Shown here piece by piece: positions 1-7,784 of a DNA stretch of 64,000 nucleotides. The stretch comes from Streptomyces sp. VRA16 Mangrove soil (GTDB lineage: Bacteria; Actinomycetota; Actinomycetes; Streptomycetales; Streptomycetaceae), in NCBI RefSeq assembly GCF_017377775.1, contig NZ_JAFVLN010000001.1:868001-932000 (forward strand), in the 5' to 3' direction. The notes beneath the pieces were generated by a model. It did no database searches and was not told where the DNA came from. It saw only the letters and a list, made by a program, of their open reading frames with translations. The translations under genes and the position numbers were made by a program. How positions within the stretch are numbered: the stretch's first letter is position 1; each line of letters starts with the position of its first letter.

Positions 1-1
1 G

Positions 2-889
2 GGCGCGGTGCGCTTCGTCGGCCGGGACGGCCCGCGCGGTTTCCCCGCGTCGCGGCGGGAGGCGCTCGCCGCGCTGCGACGGTTCGTCGAGCACCGGCTC
101 GCCGGGTTCGGGCCGCACGAGGACGCGATGCTCGCGCAGGACCCCGTGATGAGCCACAGCCTGCTGTCGTCCTCGCTCAACCTCGGCCTGCTGGACCCCG
201 CGGAGTGCGTCGAACGCGCCGAGGCCGCCTGGCGGGCGGGCCAGGCCCCGGTCCACAGTGTGGAGGGGTTCGTCCGGCAGATCGCGGGCTGGCGCGAGTA
301 CGTCTGGCAGCTCTACTGGTACTTCGGCGAGGACTACCGGCACCGCAACGCGCTGCGCCACCACGAGCCGCTCCCGGACTGGTTCCTCGAACTGGACGCG
401 GACGCGGTGCACGCCCGCTGCCTGGCCACCACGCTGGCCCAGGTGCGCGACACCGGCTACACGCACCACATCCCCCGTCTGATGCTCCTCGGCAGCCACG
501 CGCTCCAGCGCGGCTGGGACCCGGAGGCGGTGACCGACTGGTTCCACCGCTGCTTCGTCGACGGCTACGACTGGGTGATGGTCCCCAACGTCGTCGGCAT
601 GTCGCAGTACGCCGACGGCGGCCGCATGACGACCAAGCCGTACACGTCCGGCGGCGCGTACGTGAACCGGATGAGCGACCTGTGCGGCGGGTGCGCGTAC
701 CGGCCCACCGAGCGGACGGGCGAGCGGGCCTGCCCGTTCACCGCCGGGTACTGGGCCTTCCTGCACCGGCACCGGGCCCGTCTGGAGCACAACCCGCGGA
801 TGGCCCAGCCCGTGCGGGGCCTGGACCGGCTCACGGACCTCCAGGAGGTGCTGCGCGAGGACCGGGAGCGCCGGGACGCCCCGCCCTGA
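2..889 (+). CDS. Cryptochrome/photolyase-family protein, iron-sulfur type (5' partial)
   Basis: This is the C-terminal part of a photolyase of the FeS-containing prokaryotic class ((6-4) photolyase/CryPro, 'deoxyribodipyrimidine photolyase-related'). The open frame enters from the window edge, so the true start is missing; about 295 residues remain of a protein usually near 500. Visible are the all-helical FAD-binding region, with the aromatic stretch VWQLYWYFGE and the FAD-loop-like MSQYADGGRM, and four cysteines near the end (HRCF, LCGGC, RACPF) that fit a [4Fe-4S] cluster. The family uses blue light and FAD to repair UV lesions or to sense light. It converges with the next gene (9 bp between stops) and lies beside litR/litS, which supports light-induced expression. 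The family call is firm; repair versus signalling cannot be decided. Confidence 0.88.
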   Translation, partial: GAVRFVGRDGPRGFPASRREALAALRRFVEHRLAGFGPHEDAMLAQDPVMSHSLLSSSLNLGLLDPAECVERAEAAWRAGQAPVHSVEGFVRQIAGWREYVWQLYWYFGEDYRHRNALRHHEPLPDWFLELDADAVHARCLATTLAQVRDTGYTHHIPRLMLLGSHALQRGWDPEAVTDWFHRCFVDGYDWVMVPNVVGMSQYADGGRMTTKPYTSGGAYVNRMSDLCGGCAYRPTERTGERACPFTAGYWAFLHRHRARLEHNPRMAQPVRGLDRLTDLQEVLREDRERRDAPP

Positions 890-898
890 CCTGCCCGG

Positions 899-2140
899 TC
901 AGCGCCGCAGATCGTGCAGCACCTCGCGCGCGGCCCGCGCCCCGGAGGCCAGCGCGCCCTGCACGGAACCGGTCGCCCGGTGGTCCCCGCACACGTACTT
1001 GCCCGTCGCCACCCGCGTCGTGCGACTGAGCGGCTGCGGGGGCTCCATGGCGGGAAGCGCGTCCTCCACGGTGCGCACGGTCAGCAGGTCCCAGCCCGTC
1101 GTGTCCACGCCGTACGCGTCCGTGAGCGCGGCCCGCACCCCGCGCTCACGGCCCGCCGCGTCCCGGCCCAGCACGGACGTGGCGACGAGCGCGTGACCCG
1201 CCGGGGCGTAGCCGGGCACGACGTCGCTGAGCACACAGGTGTTGAGGAAGCGCCGCCGCGTGTCGACGAGCAGCGTCGGTTCGTCGAGGGGCGACGCCGG
1301 GGCGACGTGGAAGTACGTCGTCACGACGCGGTACGGCGGCAGCTCCACCTCGGGGAGCAGGGACGCGACGGATCCGGGACCGGTGGCGACGACGACGTGA
1401 CGCGCCGGAAGCTCCCGTCCCTCGACGGTCGCCGCACCCTCGTCGGTGAGCCCGGCAACGGGACACTCCAGCTCGACGGCCTTCTCGGGGAGGGCGGCGG
1501 CCAGCGCCCGCGGGACCGCGCCGATGCCCTCGCCGGGCAGGCACAGCGTGCCCCGCAGCATGCTCCGCCACACCAGATGGAACATCCGCGCCGACGTCTC
1601 CAGGCCCTCCTCCAGGAACACCCCGGACAGGAACGGGCGGAACAGCCGCTCGACCAGCGCGTCGGAGATGCCCGCCGCGGAGAGCGCGGCCCGCGTGGTG
1701 GTCCCGGCGCGCCACTTGAGCAGGCGCGCGGGCAGCAGCATGTCGCGGCCGCACAGGAGCGCCAGGGCGGCCAGGTCGCGCGGTCCTGCCAACCGGCCGG
1801 GCAGCAGGTCCGGCAGGGTTCCCGGACGACGCGTCGGGTCGCTGAACCGGAAGCGCCCGGAGTCGTCGTGGACCAGGACCCCGGGGGTGAAGGGCCGAAG
1901 CCGCAGGTCCTTCAGGGCGAGGCGCCGACGGACCTGCGGATACGACGTGTTGAAGACCTGGAACCCGCGGTCCACCACGAAGCCGTCCACCCGGTCCGAC
2001 CGCATCCGCCCGCCGACCTCGTCGCCGGCCTCCACGACCCGTACGCCGACGCCCGCGGCCAGCAGGTCCCGGGCACAGGCGAGCCCGGCGAGCCCGGCAC
2101 CGATCACCAGGACGTCCGTGGGTTCTCCGAACACGGCCAC
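899..2140 (-). CDS. NAD(P)/FAD-dependent oxidoreductase, phytoene-desaturase-like
   Basis: A 413-residue flavoprotein. The N-terminal Rossmann motif VIGAGLAGLACARDL is followed about 25 residues later by GGRMRSD, the FAD-binding pair of the amine-oxidase/phytoene desaturase superfamily. The C-terminus has the FAD-contacting VCGDHRATGSVQGA. I chose the GTG at 2140 because GGGAGGTGG lies 6 bases upstream; an ATG at 2197 in the same frame has no such site. It is transcribed in the same direction as litR, 97 bp downstream of it. In S. coelicolor litR is co-transcribed with an oxidoreductase gene (litQ), so this may be its counterpart; that identity is inference. The substrate is unknown. Confidence 0.85.
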   Translation of the reverse strand: MAVFGEPTDVLVIGAGLAGLACARDLLAAGVGVRVVEAGDEVGGRMRSDRVDGFVVDRGFQVFNTSYPQVRRRLALKDLRLRPFTPGVLVHDDSGRFRFSDPTRRPGTLPDLLPGRLAGPRDLAALALLCGRDMLLPARLLKWRAGTTTRAALSAAGISDALVERLFRPFLSGVFLEEGLETSARMFHLVWRSMLRGTLCLPGEGIGAVPRALAAALPEKAVELECPVAGLTDEGAATVEGRELPARHVVVATGPGSVASLLPEVELPPYRVVTTYFHVAPASPLDEPTLLVDTRRRFLNTCVLSDVVPGYAPAGHALVATSVLGRDAAGRERGVRAALTDAYGVDTTGWDLLTVRTVEDALPAMEPPQPLSRTTRVATGKYVCGDHRATGSVQGALASGARAAREVLHDLRR

Positions 2141-2237
2141 GGAACCACCTCCCTCACCTCTCGGCACGGTGTGTGCCGCTTCCCAGGTGTTCGGCACGGC
2201 CCGCGTCCACGGATGCGCACAGGCGTCCCGGCGCCGC

Positions 2238-3221
2238 TCACGGACCGCGCAGGGCGGCGACCGCGTCGGTGAGGCTGTGCGGATACGAGGCCCCTTCCAC
2301 GGACGCTCCCCGCCAGCCGGGCCCGGCGAGCTGGATCACGGGTCTGCGGCGGGCACCCTTGAGCCCCCACCCCGTCCGTACGAGATGGTCGGCGAGCGCC
2401 GCACTGGCCGAGGACCGGGTCTGGGACCACAGCGTCACCGCGGCCGGACCGGTGCGCTGCACCGCTTCCAGCAGCGCGTCGGCGGGGACGGCCGCGCCCA
2501 GCATCCGTACTGGGATCCCCTCGCCGACCAGGGCGGCGTGCACCGCCTCCAGCGGCAGGGTGTGCTGCTCGCCCGGCGTGCACGCCAGCAGCACGGGCGG
2601 GCCACCCCGGCGGGCCGGGCGCGGGACGAGGAAGGGTGCGGTGCGCAGGGCGGTGGACACGTGCCAGGACAGAAAGTGCTCGACCTCGACATAACGGTCG
2701 CCGCCCGTCTCCCACTTGCGGCCCACCGCGTGCAGGGTCGGCATCATCAGCTCCTCCCAGGCGGCGACGACCCCGTGCCCGCGCAGGAAGGAGTGCAGAT
2801 GCTCCTCCACGGCGTCGGTGTCGAGCCGCACCGCCGCGCGTCCGAGACCACGGCACTCGGGACGCACCGGGCCCAGGCGGGGGTCGGACGCCTCGTCGGG
2901 GGAGGCGTCGTCGAGTGCCGGGTCGGCAGGGGGCTCGTCGTCCGACGGGGCCGCGCCACTCCTGGCCAGCCGGGCGGCCTCGCCGGGCGGCACCCCCTGG
3001 GCGGTCAGCCGGCACATGGTCTCCAGGACGGCGATGTCCTCGGGGGACCAGCGCCGGTGCCGCCCTTCGTTGCGGCGGGCCGGACCCAGGCCGTAGCGCC
3101 GGTCCCAGGAGCGCAGCGTCGTGGGCGACACGCCGAGACGCTGGGCGACCATGCCGGAGGTGAGCCGGGCGACGCCGTCGTCCGGTGCGTCCGGCCGCCG
3201 GCCGGTTTCGGGACGGTTCAT
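2238..3221 (-). CDS. litR: LitR, B12-dependent light-sensing MerR-family repressor
   Basis: 327 residues. The N-terminal MerR winged helix (TSGMVAQRLGVSPTTLRSWDRRYG) is followed by a helical cap and a cobalamin-binding Rossmann domain, the CarH/LitR layout. W170 and E181-H182 form the Trp...Glu-His signature over adenosylcobalamin, with ten residues between Trp and EH instead of the usual nine. E218-x-H220 (PGEQH) supplies the expected lower axial histidine. In this family the dark AdoB12-bound tetramer represses and light breaks the Co-C bond and frees DNA. The start is the ATG at 3221; a longer frame to 3500 runs into the divergent litS region and is unlikely. It probably represses litS and itself through the palindrome at 3362-3378. 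Confidence 0.93.
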   Translation of the reverse strand: MNRPETGRRPDAPDDGVARLTSGMVAQRLGVSPTTLRSWDRRYGLGPARRNEGRHRRWSPEDIAVLETMCRLTAQGVPPGEAARLARSGAAPSDDEPPADPALDDASPDEASDPRLGPVRPECRGLGRAAVRLDTDAVEEHLHSFLRGHGVVAAWEELMMPTLHAVGRKWETGGDRYVEVEHFLSWHVSTALRTAPFLVPRPARRGGPPVLLACTPGEQHTLPLEAVHAALVGEGIPVRMLGAAVPADALLEAVQRTGPAAVTLWSQTRSSASAALADHLVRTGWGLKGARRRPVIQLAGPGWRGASVEGASYPHSLTDAVAALRGP

Positions 3222-3361
3222 GAGCCGAGCATATCGGTGCGGGATCGTTGCGCACCTGCTCCCTTTCGCTTCGGCCGGCGTGTCGACTGCGGTTCCGTCG
3301 TGTTCCAGGGCCGCCAATGACCGTAGAAAACAGAGGAACAGGATCGGCATCCGGCAAAACG

Positions 3362-3378
3362 ATGCAACTACGTTGCAT
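3362..3378. promoter_or_regulatory. Candidate LitR operator (perfect 7-3-7 inverted repeat)
   Basis: ATGCAAC-TAC-GTTGCAT is a perfect inverted repeat in the 220-bp divergent gap between litR and litS, 63 bp before the litS start. The gap is the place where LitR/CarH family members are known to bind. I could not fix a clear -35/-10 pair. Binding by LitR is inference from position and symmetry. Confidence 0.6.
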
Positions 3379-3441
3379 GTCGATGGCGTGACCTTTGATC
3401 GCGAGAGTTGACGCAGTAGCCGACGCCGAAGGGACAAGGTC

Positions 3442-4059
3442 ATGCCTGCACTACTGACGACGGCGGAAGCCGCACCGGAGCAGCACCCGACCACGCGCAC
3501 GGCCCAGGGCGAACTGACCGACGAGGAGCTCGCCGCAGGCCTGTCGGACGGCCGGGAGGCCTGCCTCGAAGGCGCCTACCGCCGCTGGGGCACGCTGGTC
3601 CACACTCTGGCGTACCGCTCGCTCGGCGACGCGCGCGAGGCGGAGGACGTCACGCAGCAGGTCTTCTTCGCCGCGTGGCGGGGTCGGGGCGGATTCGACC
3701 CGCGGCGCGGACAGCTCGGGGGCTGGCTCGTCGGCATCACGCGGCGCAAGATCGCCGACGCCCTGAGCCTGCGCACCCGGCGGGCCGAACTCGTCGGCGC
3801 CGCGGGCTCGGCGCTGGCGGTCGATGTGCCGGCCCGCGAGAGCGACGTCCAGCACGTGCTGGACAAGGTCGTCATCACCTGCGAACTCGCGCGCCTGCCC
3901 GGTCCGCAGCGCAGGGTCCTGGAGCTCACTTTCTACGACGACCTCACCCAGACGCAGATCGCGACCCTCACGGGCTGGCCCCTGGGCACCGTGAAGAGTC
4001 ATGCAAGGCGCGGCATGCTCCGCCTGCGCGAGCAGCTCGGGAGCGCGGACGGCGGCTGA
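3442..4059 (+). CDS. litS: LitS, ECF-family RNA polymerase sigma factor
   Basis: 205 residues with sigma region 2 (AYRRWGTLVHTLAYRSLGD followed by AEDVTQQVFFAAW) and sigma region 4 (LPGPQRRVLELTFYDDLT followed by GTVKSHARRGMLRLRE). This is the size and layout of extracytoplasmic-function sigma factors. GAAGGG sits 8 bases before the ATG. Divergent pairing with a LitR-type gene is the hallmark of litS, which in S. coelicolor directs light-induced carotenoid genes. No crt genes lie in this window; the photolyase and oxidoreductase next door are plausible targets. No anti-sigma gene is adjacent. Confidence 0.92.
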   Translation: MPALLTTAEAAPEQHPTTRTAQGELTDEELAAGLSDGREACLEGAYRRWGTLVHTLAYRSLGDAREAEDVTQQVFFAAWRGRGGFDPRRGQLGGWLVGITRRKIADALSLRTRRAELVGAAGSALAVDVPARESDVQHVLDKVVITCELARLPGPQRRVLELTFYDDLTQTQIATLTGWPLGTVKSHARRGMLRLREQLGSADGG

Positions 4060-4248
4060 GCGCGGCACGGAACTCGTCGCCGTGCGGCTGTGAGCGGCAC
4101 CGGGCTCCCCCTGGCATCCCGTCCCGCCCACCGGCTCATCGAGTGGAGTTGCTGGCGCGAGCGATGTGGGTGAGGTTGGTGAAGAGGGAGGGACACGGGG
4201 TACACGAGCGAACCAACCGGATCCCACCGCCCATTTCCAGGAGGAGAC

Positions 4249-4653
4249 ATGACGAACCCCGATCAGGACCCGAACCAGCAGGAGGGCCCCGCGGACGGAG
4301 GCGCCGCGGGCGTGCCCGGTGTCCATGACGGTGGCGCCGACGGTGGCGCCGAAGGTCCTGCGGACGGCGGTGCCGCGGGCGTTCCGGGAGTGCAGGACGG
4401 CGGCGCTGACGGCGGGGCGGAGGGCCCCGCGGACGGTGGCGCCGCGGGCGTGCCCGGTGTCCATGACGGGGGTGCGGACGGTGGCGCCGAAGGTCCTGCG
4501 GACGGCGGTGCCGCGGGCGTACCCGGTGTCCATGACGGGGGTGCGGACGGTGGCGCCGAAGGTCCTGCGGACGGGGGCGCGTCGGGTGTGCCCGGTGTGC
4601 ATGACGGAGGTGCCGACGGCGCGGCCGACGACGAGTCGGGCAGGGCCGTTTGA
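4249..4653 (+). CDS. Five-repeat Gly/Asp/Ala-rich peptide, candidate multi-core substrate
   Basis: 134 residues with a strong start (AGGAGGAG before the ATG). After a 12-residue leader (MTNPDQDPNQQE) come five tandem copies of a 23-residue unit, bases 4285-4629. Each copy starts with GPADGGA and holds GVPGVHD and GGADGGAE. The second copy has Gln instead of His before Asp, and the last ends GAADDESGRAV. There is no cysteine, lysine or aromatic residue except the repeated His. Its stop codon overlaps the TTG start of the JmjC/cupin gene, so the two are translationally coupled. Similar low-complexity proteins in Streptomyces are often annotated BatC without a known function. I infer that it may be the substrate of the downstream oxygenase; a structural or stress role is equally open. 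Confidence 0.8.
   Translation: MTNPDQDPNQQEGPADGGAAGVPGVHDGGADGGAEGPADGGAAGVPGVQDGGADGGAEGPADGGAAGVPGVHDGGADGGAEGPADGGAAGVPGVHDGGADGGAEGPADGGASGVPGVHDGGADGAADDESGRAV
4285..4629 (+). repeat. Five tandem 69-bp coding repeats
   Basis: Five 69-bp units in frame inside the peptide gene, each encoding 23 residues. The protein units differ at only a few positions (His/Gln, Ala/Ser), while the DNA differs mostly at third codon positions. That pattern suggests selection on the peptide, not only recent duplication. Confidence 0.9.
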
Positions 4654-5855
4654 CCAGCTCGCCGGCAAGGCTCCGGGACGCCGACACCCCACCGGGCGTC
4701 GGCGTCCTCGGCACGCTGCTGACCGACCTGGACCGACAGGAGTTCGCCCGCGACCACTGGGGGCGCTCACCCCTGCTGACCCGCGGGGCAAGCGACTTCA
4801 GCGACCTGTTCTCCGCCGACGCCGTCGACGAACTGATCTCCCGGCGCGGTCTGCGCACCCCCTTCCTGCGCGTCGCCAAGAACGGTGCCACGCTCCCGGC
4901 GTCGTCGTTCACCGCCCCTGCGGGCGTCGGCGCGACCGTCGCGGACCAGGCCGACGACACCGCCCTGTGGCGCAGTTTCGCCGACGGCGCGACCCTCGTC
5001 CTCCAGGCACTGCACCGCACTTGGGAGCCGGTCGCCGACCTCACCGCGCGGCTCGGCACGGAGCTGGGGCACCCGGTGCAGGCCAACGCCTACGTCACGC
5101 CGCCGCAGAACCGCGGGTTCGACGACCACTACGACGTCCACGACGTCTTCGTCGTACAGATCGAAGGCACCAAACGCTGGATCATCCATGAGCCGGTGCG
5201 GCGCGACCCCCTGCGCGACGAACCCTGGACCGAGCGGCGCTCCGAGGTCGAGGAGGCCGCCAAGAGCGACGCCCACCTCGACACGGTCCTCGCCCCGGGC
5301 GACGTCCTCTACCTGCCGCGGGGCTGGCTGCACGCCGCACAGGCGCAGGGCGCGGTCTCGATCCACCTGACGCTCGGCGTCCACACCTGGACCCGCCACG
5401 CCCTGGCCGAGCAACTCGCCCAAGCCGCGCTGGCGTTGTTGCGCGACGACCCCCAGATGCGCGAGTCCCTGCCGCTCGGCACCGAGGGACCGGCCGACGA
5501 ACTCTCCCTGGTCCGCGAACGGCTCCTCGCCGCCCTGAGCCACACGGATCCGGCGCCCCTGTTCCACCGCGCCCGGCGCGGCCAGGCCCGCCCGGCGCCG
5601 CTCGGACCGCTGGCCCAGCTCCGCGCCGTCGACGGCCTCGGCCCCGACTCGCGCGTACGACTGCGCGGATCCCTCGAACCACGCCTGGAAGAGCGGCGGT
5701 TGCACACGCGAGTCGGCTGGCTCGACTTCCCGGAACCGGACCTGGCGGCCGTGCGCCACCTGCTCGACGGCCGGCCCCGCACCGCGGGCGAACTGGGCCT
5801 CGACCTCGTGGCCCGGCTCCTGCGCGTGGGCGTCCTGGTGCCCGACGGGCCATGA
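4650..5855 (+). CDS. JmjC/cupin-4 2-oxoglutarate oxygenase (ribosomal-oxygenase-like)
   Basis: 401 residues of the Cupin_4/JmjC family that includes YcfD, MINA53 and NO66, Fe(II)/2-oxoglutarate enzymes that hydroxylate Arg or His in proteins. The iron-binding triad is visible: H160-x-D162 in DDHYDVHD and distal H228 in LPRGWLHAA. QIEGTKRW between them is typical of the family, and the C-terminal part has the dimerisation/winged-helix length. The TTG start at 4650 overlaps the TGA of the repeat-peptide gene; the only spacing is the overlap, so translation is probably coupled. The neighbour makes the repeat peptide the obvious substrate candidate, with hydroxylation of the recurring His or Asp a specific guess. 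A ribosomal-protein substrate remains possible. Confidence 0.88.
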   Translation: MTSSPARLRDADTPPGVGVLGTLLTDLDRQEFARDHWGRSPLLTRGASDFSDLFSADAVDELISRRGLRTPFLRVAKNGATLPASSFTAPAGVGATVADQADDTALWRSFADGATLVLQALHRTWEPVADLTARLGTELGHPVQANAYVTPPQNRGFDDHYDVHDVFVVQIEGTKRWIIHEPVRRDPLRDEPWTERRSEVEEAAKSDAHLDTVLAPGDVLYLPRGWLHAAQAQGAVSIHLTLGVHTWTRHALAEQLAQAALALLRDDPQMRESLPLGTEGPADELSLVRERLLAALSHTDPAPLFHRARRGQARPAPLGPLAQLRAVDGLGPDSRVRLRGSLEPRLEERRLHTRVGWLDFPEPDLAAVRHLLDGRPRTAGELGLDLVARLLRVGVLVPDGP

Positions 5856-5856
5856 C

Positions 5857-6768
5857 ATGAGCGCGGCAGCACGGTTCTTCTGCGCCGACGCCGCCCGCCT
5901 GCGCAACGACCCGCCGGCGGGCACCGCCCCCTACGGTTCGACCTGGATCCTCGTCGAGTACCGAGGGGGCTGGCCGCCCAACGGCTTCGACGGCCTCCCC
6001 CTCGAACCGGAGACCAAACGCCACGTCTTCACCGCGGCACAGGCCCTGCGGGCCCGGATCCTGCTCGTCCGACGCCACGGGCGCCGCAGGCCCGACGGGC
6101 CGCAGCGATGGGCCGTCCTGCGGTACGCGGCCGACGGAGCGCACCGGCAGACCTGGGGCACCTGGCGGCGCGACGAGGATCTCGCCGGCATCGTCGCCGC
6201 CCTCGCCGCCCCCGGTGATCCGGCGGGCCCACCCGTCGTCCTGGTCTGCGCCCACGGTCTCCACGACGCCTGCTGCGCCGTGCGCGGGCGGCCCGTGGGA
6301 CGCGCCCTGAGCGAGCGCTGGCCGGAACTGGTGTGGGAGTGCACGCACGTGGGCGGCGACCGGTTCGCCGCCAACGTCGTCGTCGTGCCCGACGGCGTCT
6401 ACTACGGCAACCTCGACGCGGCCTCCGCCGTCCTCGCAGTCGCGGAACACCTGGCCGACCGTGTGCACGCCGACCACCTGCGTGGCTACACCGATCTCTT
6501 CCCGCCCCAGCAGGTCGCGGTGGCCGCCGTCCTCAGCCGCTTCGGACCCGCGGGACGGCACCACTACGCGATCCGGGAGACCACGCGCGACGGCGACCGC
6601 TGGCGCGTCCGCGTCACCGGCCCGACGCCCCGCTCGCCGGAGTACGACGTCGACGTACGCGCCCACCGGACCCCGCCACGACAACTGACCTGCCGGGGCC
6701 TGTCCATGAGTTCCACCGTCGTCTACGAAGCCCTGTCGATCGTGGCCCACGCGCCGGACAGCCCCTAG
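5857..6768 (+). CDS. Sucrase/ferredoxin-like family protein
   Basis: 303 residues of the Suc_Fer-like family. The C-terminal half is a thioredoxin-like ferredoxin fold with the cysteine cluster VCAHGLHDACCAVRGRP and the following HVGGDRFAAN, which bind a [2Fe-2S] cluster in relatives. It starts one base after the stop of the oxygenase gene, so it belongs to the same operon and could supply electrons or act in redox control of the Fe(II) enzyme. The stop codon TAG (6766-6768) is part of the CTAG at the left end of the MITE. The biochemical role of this family is not established. Confidence 0.85.
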   Translation: MSAAARFFCADAARLRNDPPAGTAPYGSTWILVEYRGGWPPNGFDGLPLEPETKRHVFTAAQALRARILLVRRHGRRRPDGPQRWAVLRYAADGAHRQTWGTWRRDEDLAGIVAALAAPGDPAGPPVVLVCAHGLHDACCAVRGRPVGRALSERWPELVWECTHVGGDRFAANVVVVPDGVYYGNLDAASAVLAVAEHLADRVHADHLRGYTDLFPPQQVAVAAVLSRFGPAGRHHYAIRETTRDGDRWRVRVTGPTPRSPEYDVDVRAHRTPPRQLTCRGLSMSSTVVYEALSIVAHAPDSP

Positions 6769-6975
6769 GGCGTGTTTCGAAAGTCCCGCCTGCCCCGCGG
6801 CGCCTGGCACGCACTCCCCCAGCCTTCGGCCGGGGGGGGGGGACCCCCTGCGGCGTTGCCGAAACGCCCGAATAGCTCCGCTATGAGGACGCTCCGGCGC
6901 CTTGCGATCGCACGCACCAGACGCCGCGGGGCCCGCCCTTCGGGCGGACGACGGGACTTTCGAAACACGCCCTAG
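6765..6975. mobile_element. MITE-like element with 24-bp terminal inverted repeats
   Basis: A 211-bp non-coding palindromic element. Its ends are perfect inverted copies of 24 bp, beginning CTAGGGCGTGTTTCGAAAGT at 6765 and mirrored up to 6975. Inner segments (CCGCGGCGCCTGG and its partner CCGCGGCGTCTGG) are also inversely related. The centre holds a run of ten G. There is no transposase. Both strands give a mock frame starting MFRKSR, which is only a result of the inverted repeat. CTAG or the inner TA is the likely duplicated target. The stops of the genes on both sides fall in the terminal CTAGs. Confidence 0.8.
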
Positions 6976-7646
6976 TCTTGCCCAGATGCTTCGGGCTGCC
7001 GCTCGGGCTTACGGGCCAGGAGGCAGGCGCGCGGTCGGTGCACAAGACCGCCCGGCTCCTGCTCCAGCCGCGCGCTGACGACGAACCCCGCCCGGCCCAG
7101 CAGCGCGGCCACGCGGTCCAGGGGCAGCAGATGAGACTCGTAGGACACCGGCAGTCCGTAGCCGCTGGTCGGCCGCAGCCGCTCGTCGCCGACGTAGTCC
7201 CCCCAGAGCAGGAACCCGCCCGGTGCCAGCGTGCGGTGGAACTCGGCGAACACCTGCGGCAGCCACCGCGGCGGCGTGTGATGGGTGGAGTACCAGGCCA
7301 GGATGCCGCCGAGCGCACCGTCCGCCGTGTCCAGAGCCGACATCGCCCCCTCGGTGAAACGCAGCTCCGGATGGGCGTGACGGGCCAGCTCGATCATCTT
7401 CGGCGACAGATCGACGCCGAAGGCGGTGACGCCGAAGCCGGCCAGGTACGCCGTGATGCGGCCGGGGCCGCACCCCAGATCCGCGACCGGGCCAAGGCCG
7501 GCGGTCCGCACGTGCTCGGCGAACCCCGCCAGCATCGCGCGGGACAGCGGGTCCAACGCGGCCGGCGGCGGGACGCGTTCGACGTACACGGTGGCGACCG
7601 TGTCGTACGACTCCCGGACAGCGGTCAGAAAGGAGGGCTCGGTCAT
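6972..7646 (-). CDS. Class I SAM-dependent methyltransferase
   Basis: 224 residues. The SAM-binding motif I is VADLGCGPGRI (about residue 54), followed by the acidic motif AFGVDLSPKM and a motif IV region near GILAWYSTHHTPP. Family, size and layout match small-molecule methyltransferases of the UbiE/type-11 group; the substrate is unknown. The ATG at 7646 lacks a convincing ribosome-binding site, so a leaderless message is possible. Its TAG stop lies in the right-end CTAG of the MITE, opposite to the sucrase/ferredoxin gene, so the two genes probably shared one CTAG before the element inserted. Confidence 0.88.
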   Translation of the reverse strand: MTEPSFLTAVRESYDTVATVYVERVPPPAALDPLSRAMLAGFAEHVRTAGLGPVADLGCGPGRITAYLAGFGVTAFGVDLSPKMIELARHAHPELRFTEGAMSALDTADGALGGILAWYSTHHTPPRWLPQVFAEFHRTLAPGGFLLWGDYVGDERLRPTSGYGLPVSYESHLLPLDRVAALLGRAGFVVSARLEQEPGGLVHRPRACLLARKPERQPEASGQD

Positions 7647-7784
7647 GCGCGCGACGCTAGGGCAGGGCACTGACAACCCGCGCGCGCGACGGCGCGAGAT
7701 GCCTGCCGGGGAGACCTGCGTGACGCTGGAAGGACGACGCGGGAGCCGGGAGCGGCACCCGCGGGCCCTGAGGGAGATCATCAG

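Noticed and set aside
3222..3500. N-terminal extension of LitR to 3500
   Set aside because: It would run through the operator and into litS; LitR proteins start shortly before the MerR helix.
6765..6975. Two small genes on opposite strands starting MFRKSR
   Set aside because: Both frames come from the inverted repeat itself; neither has a ribosome-binding site or known domain.
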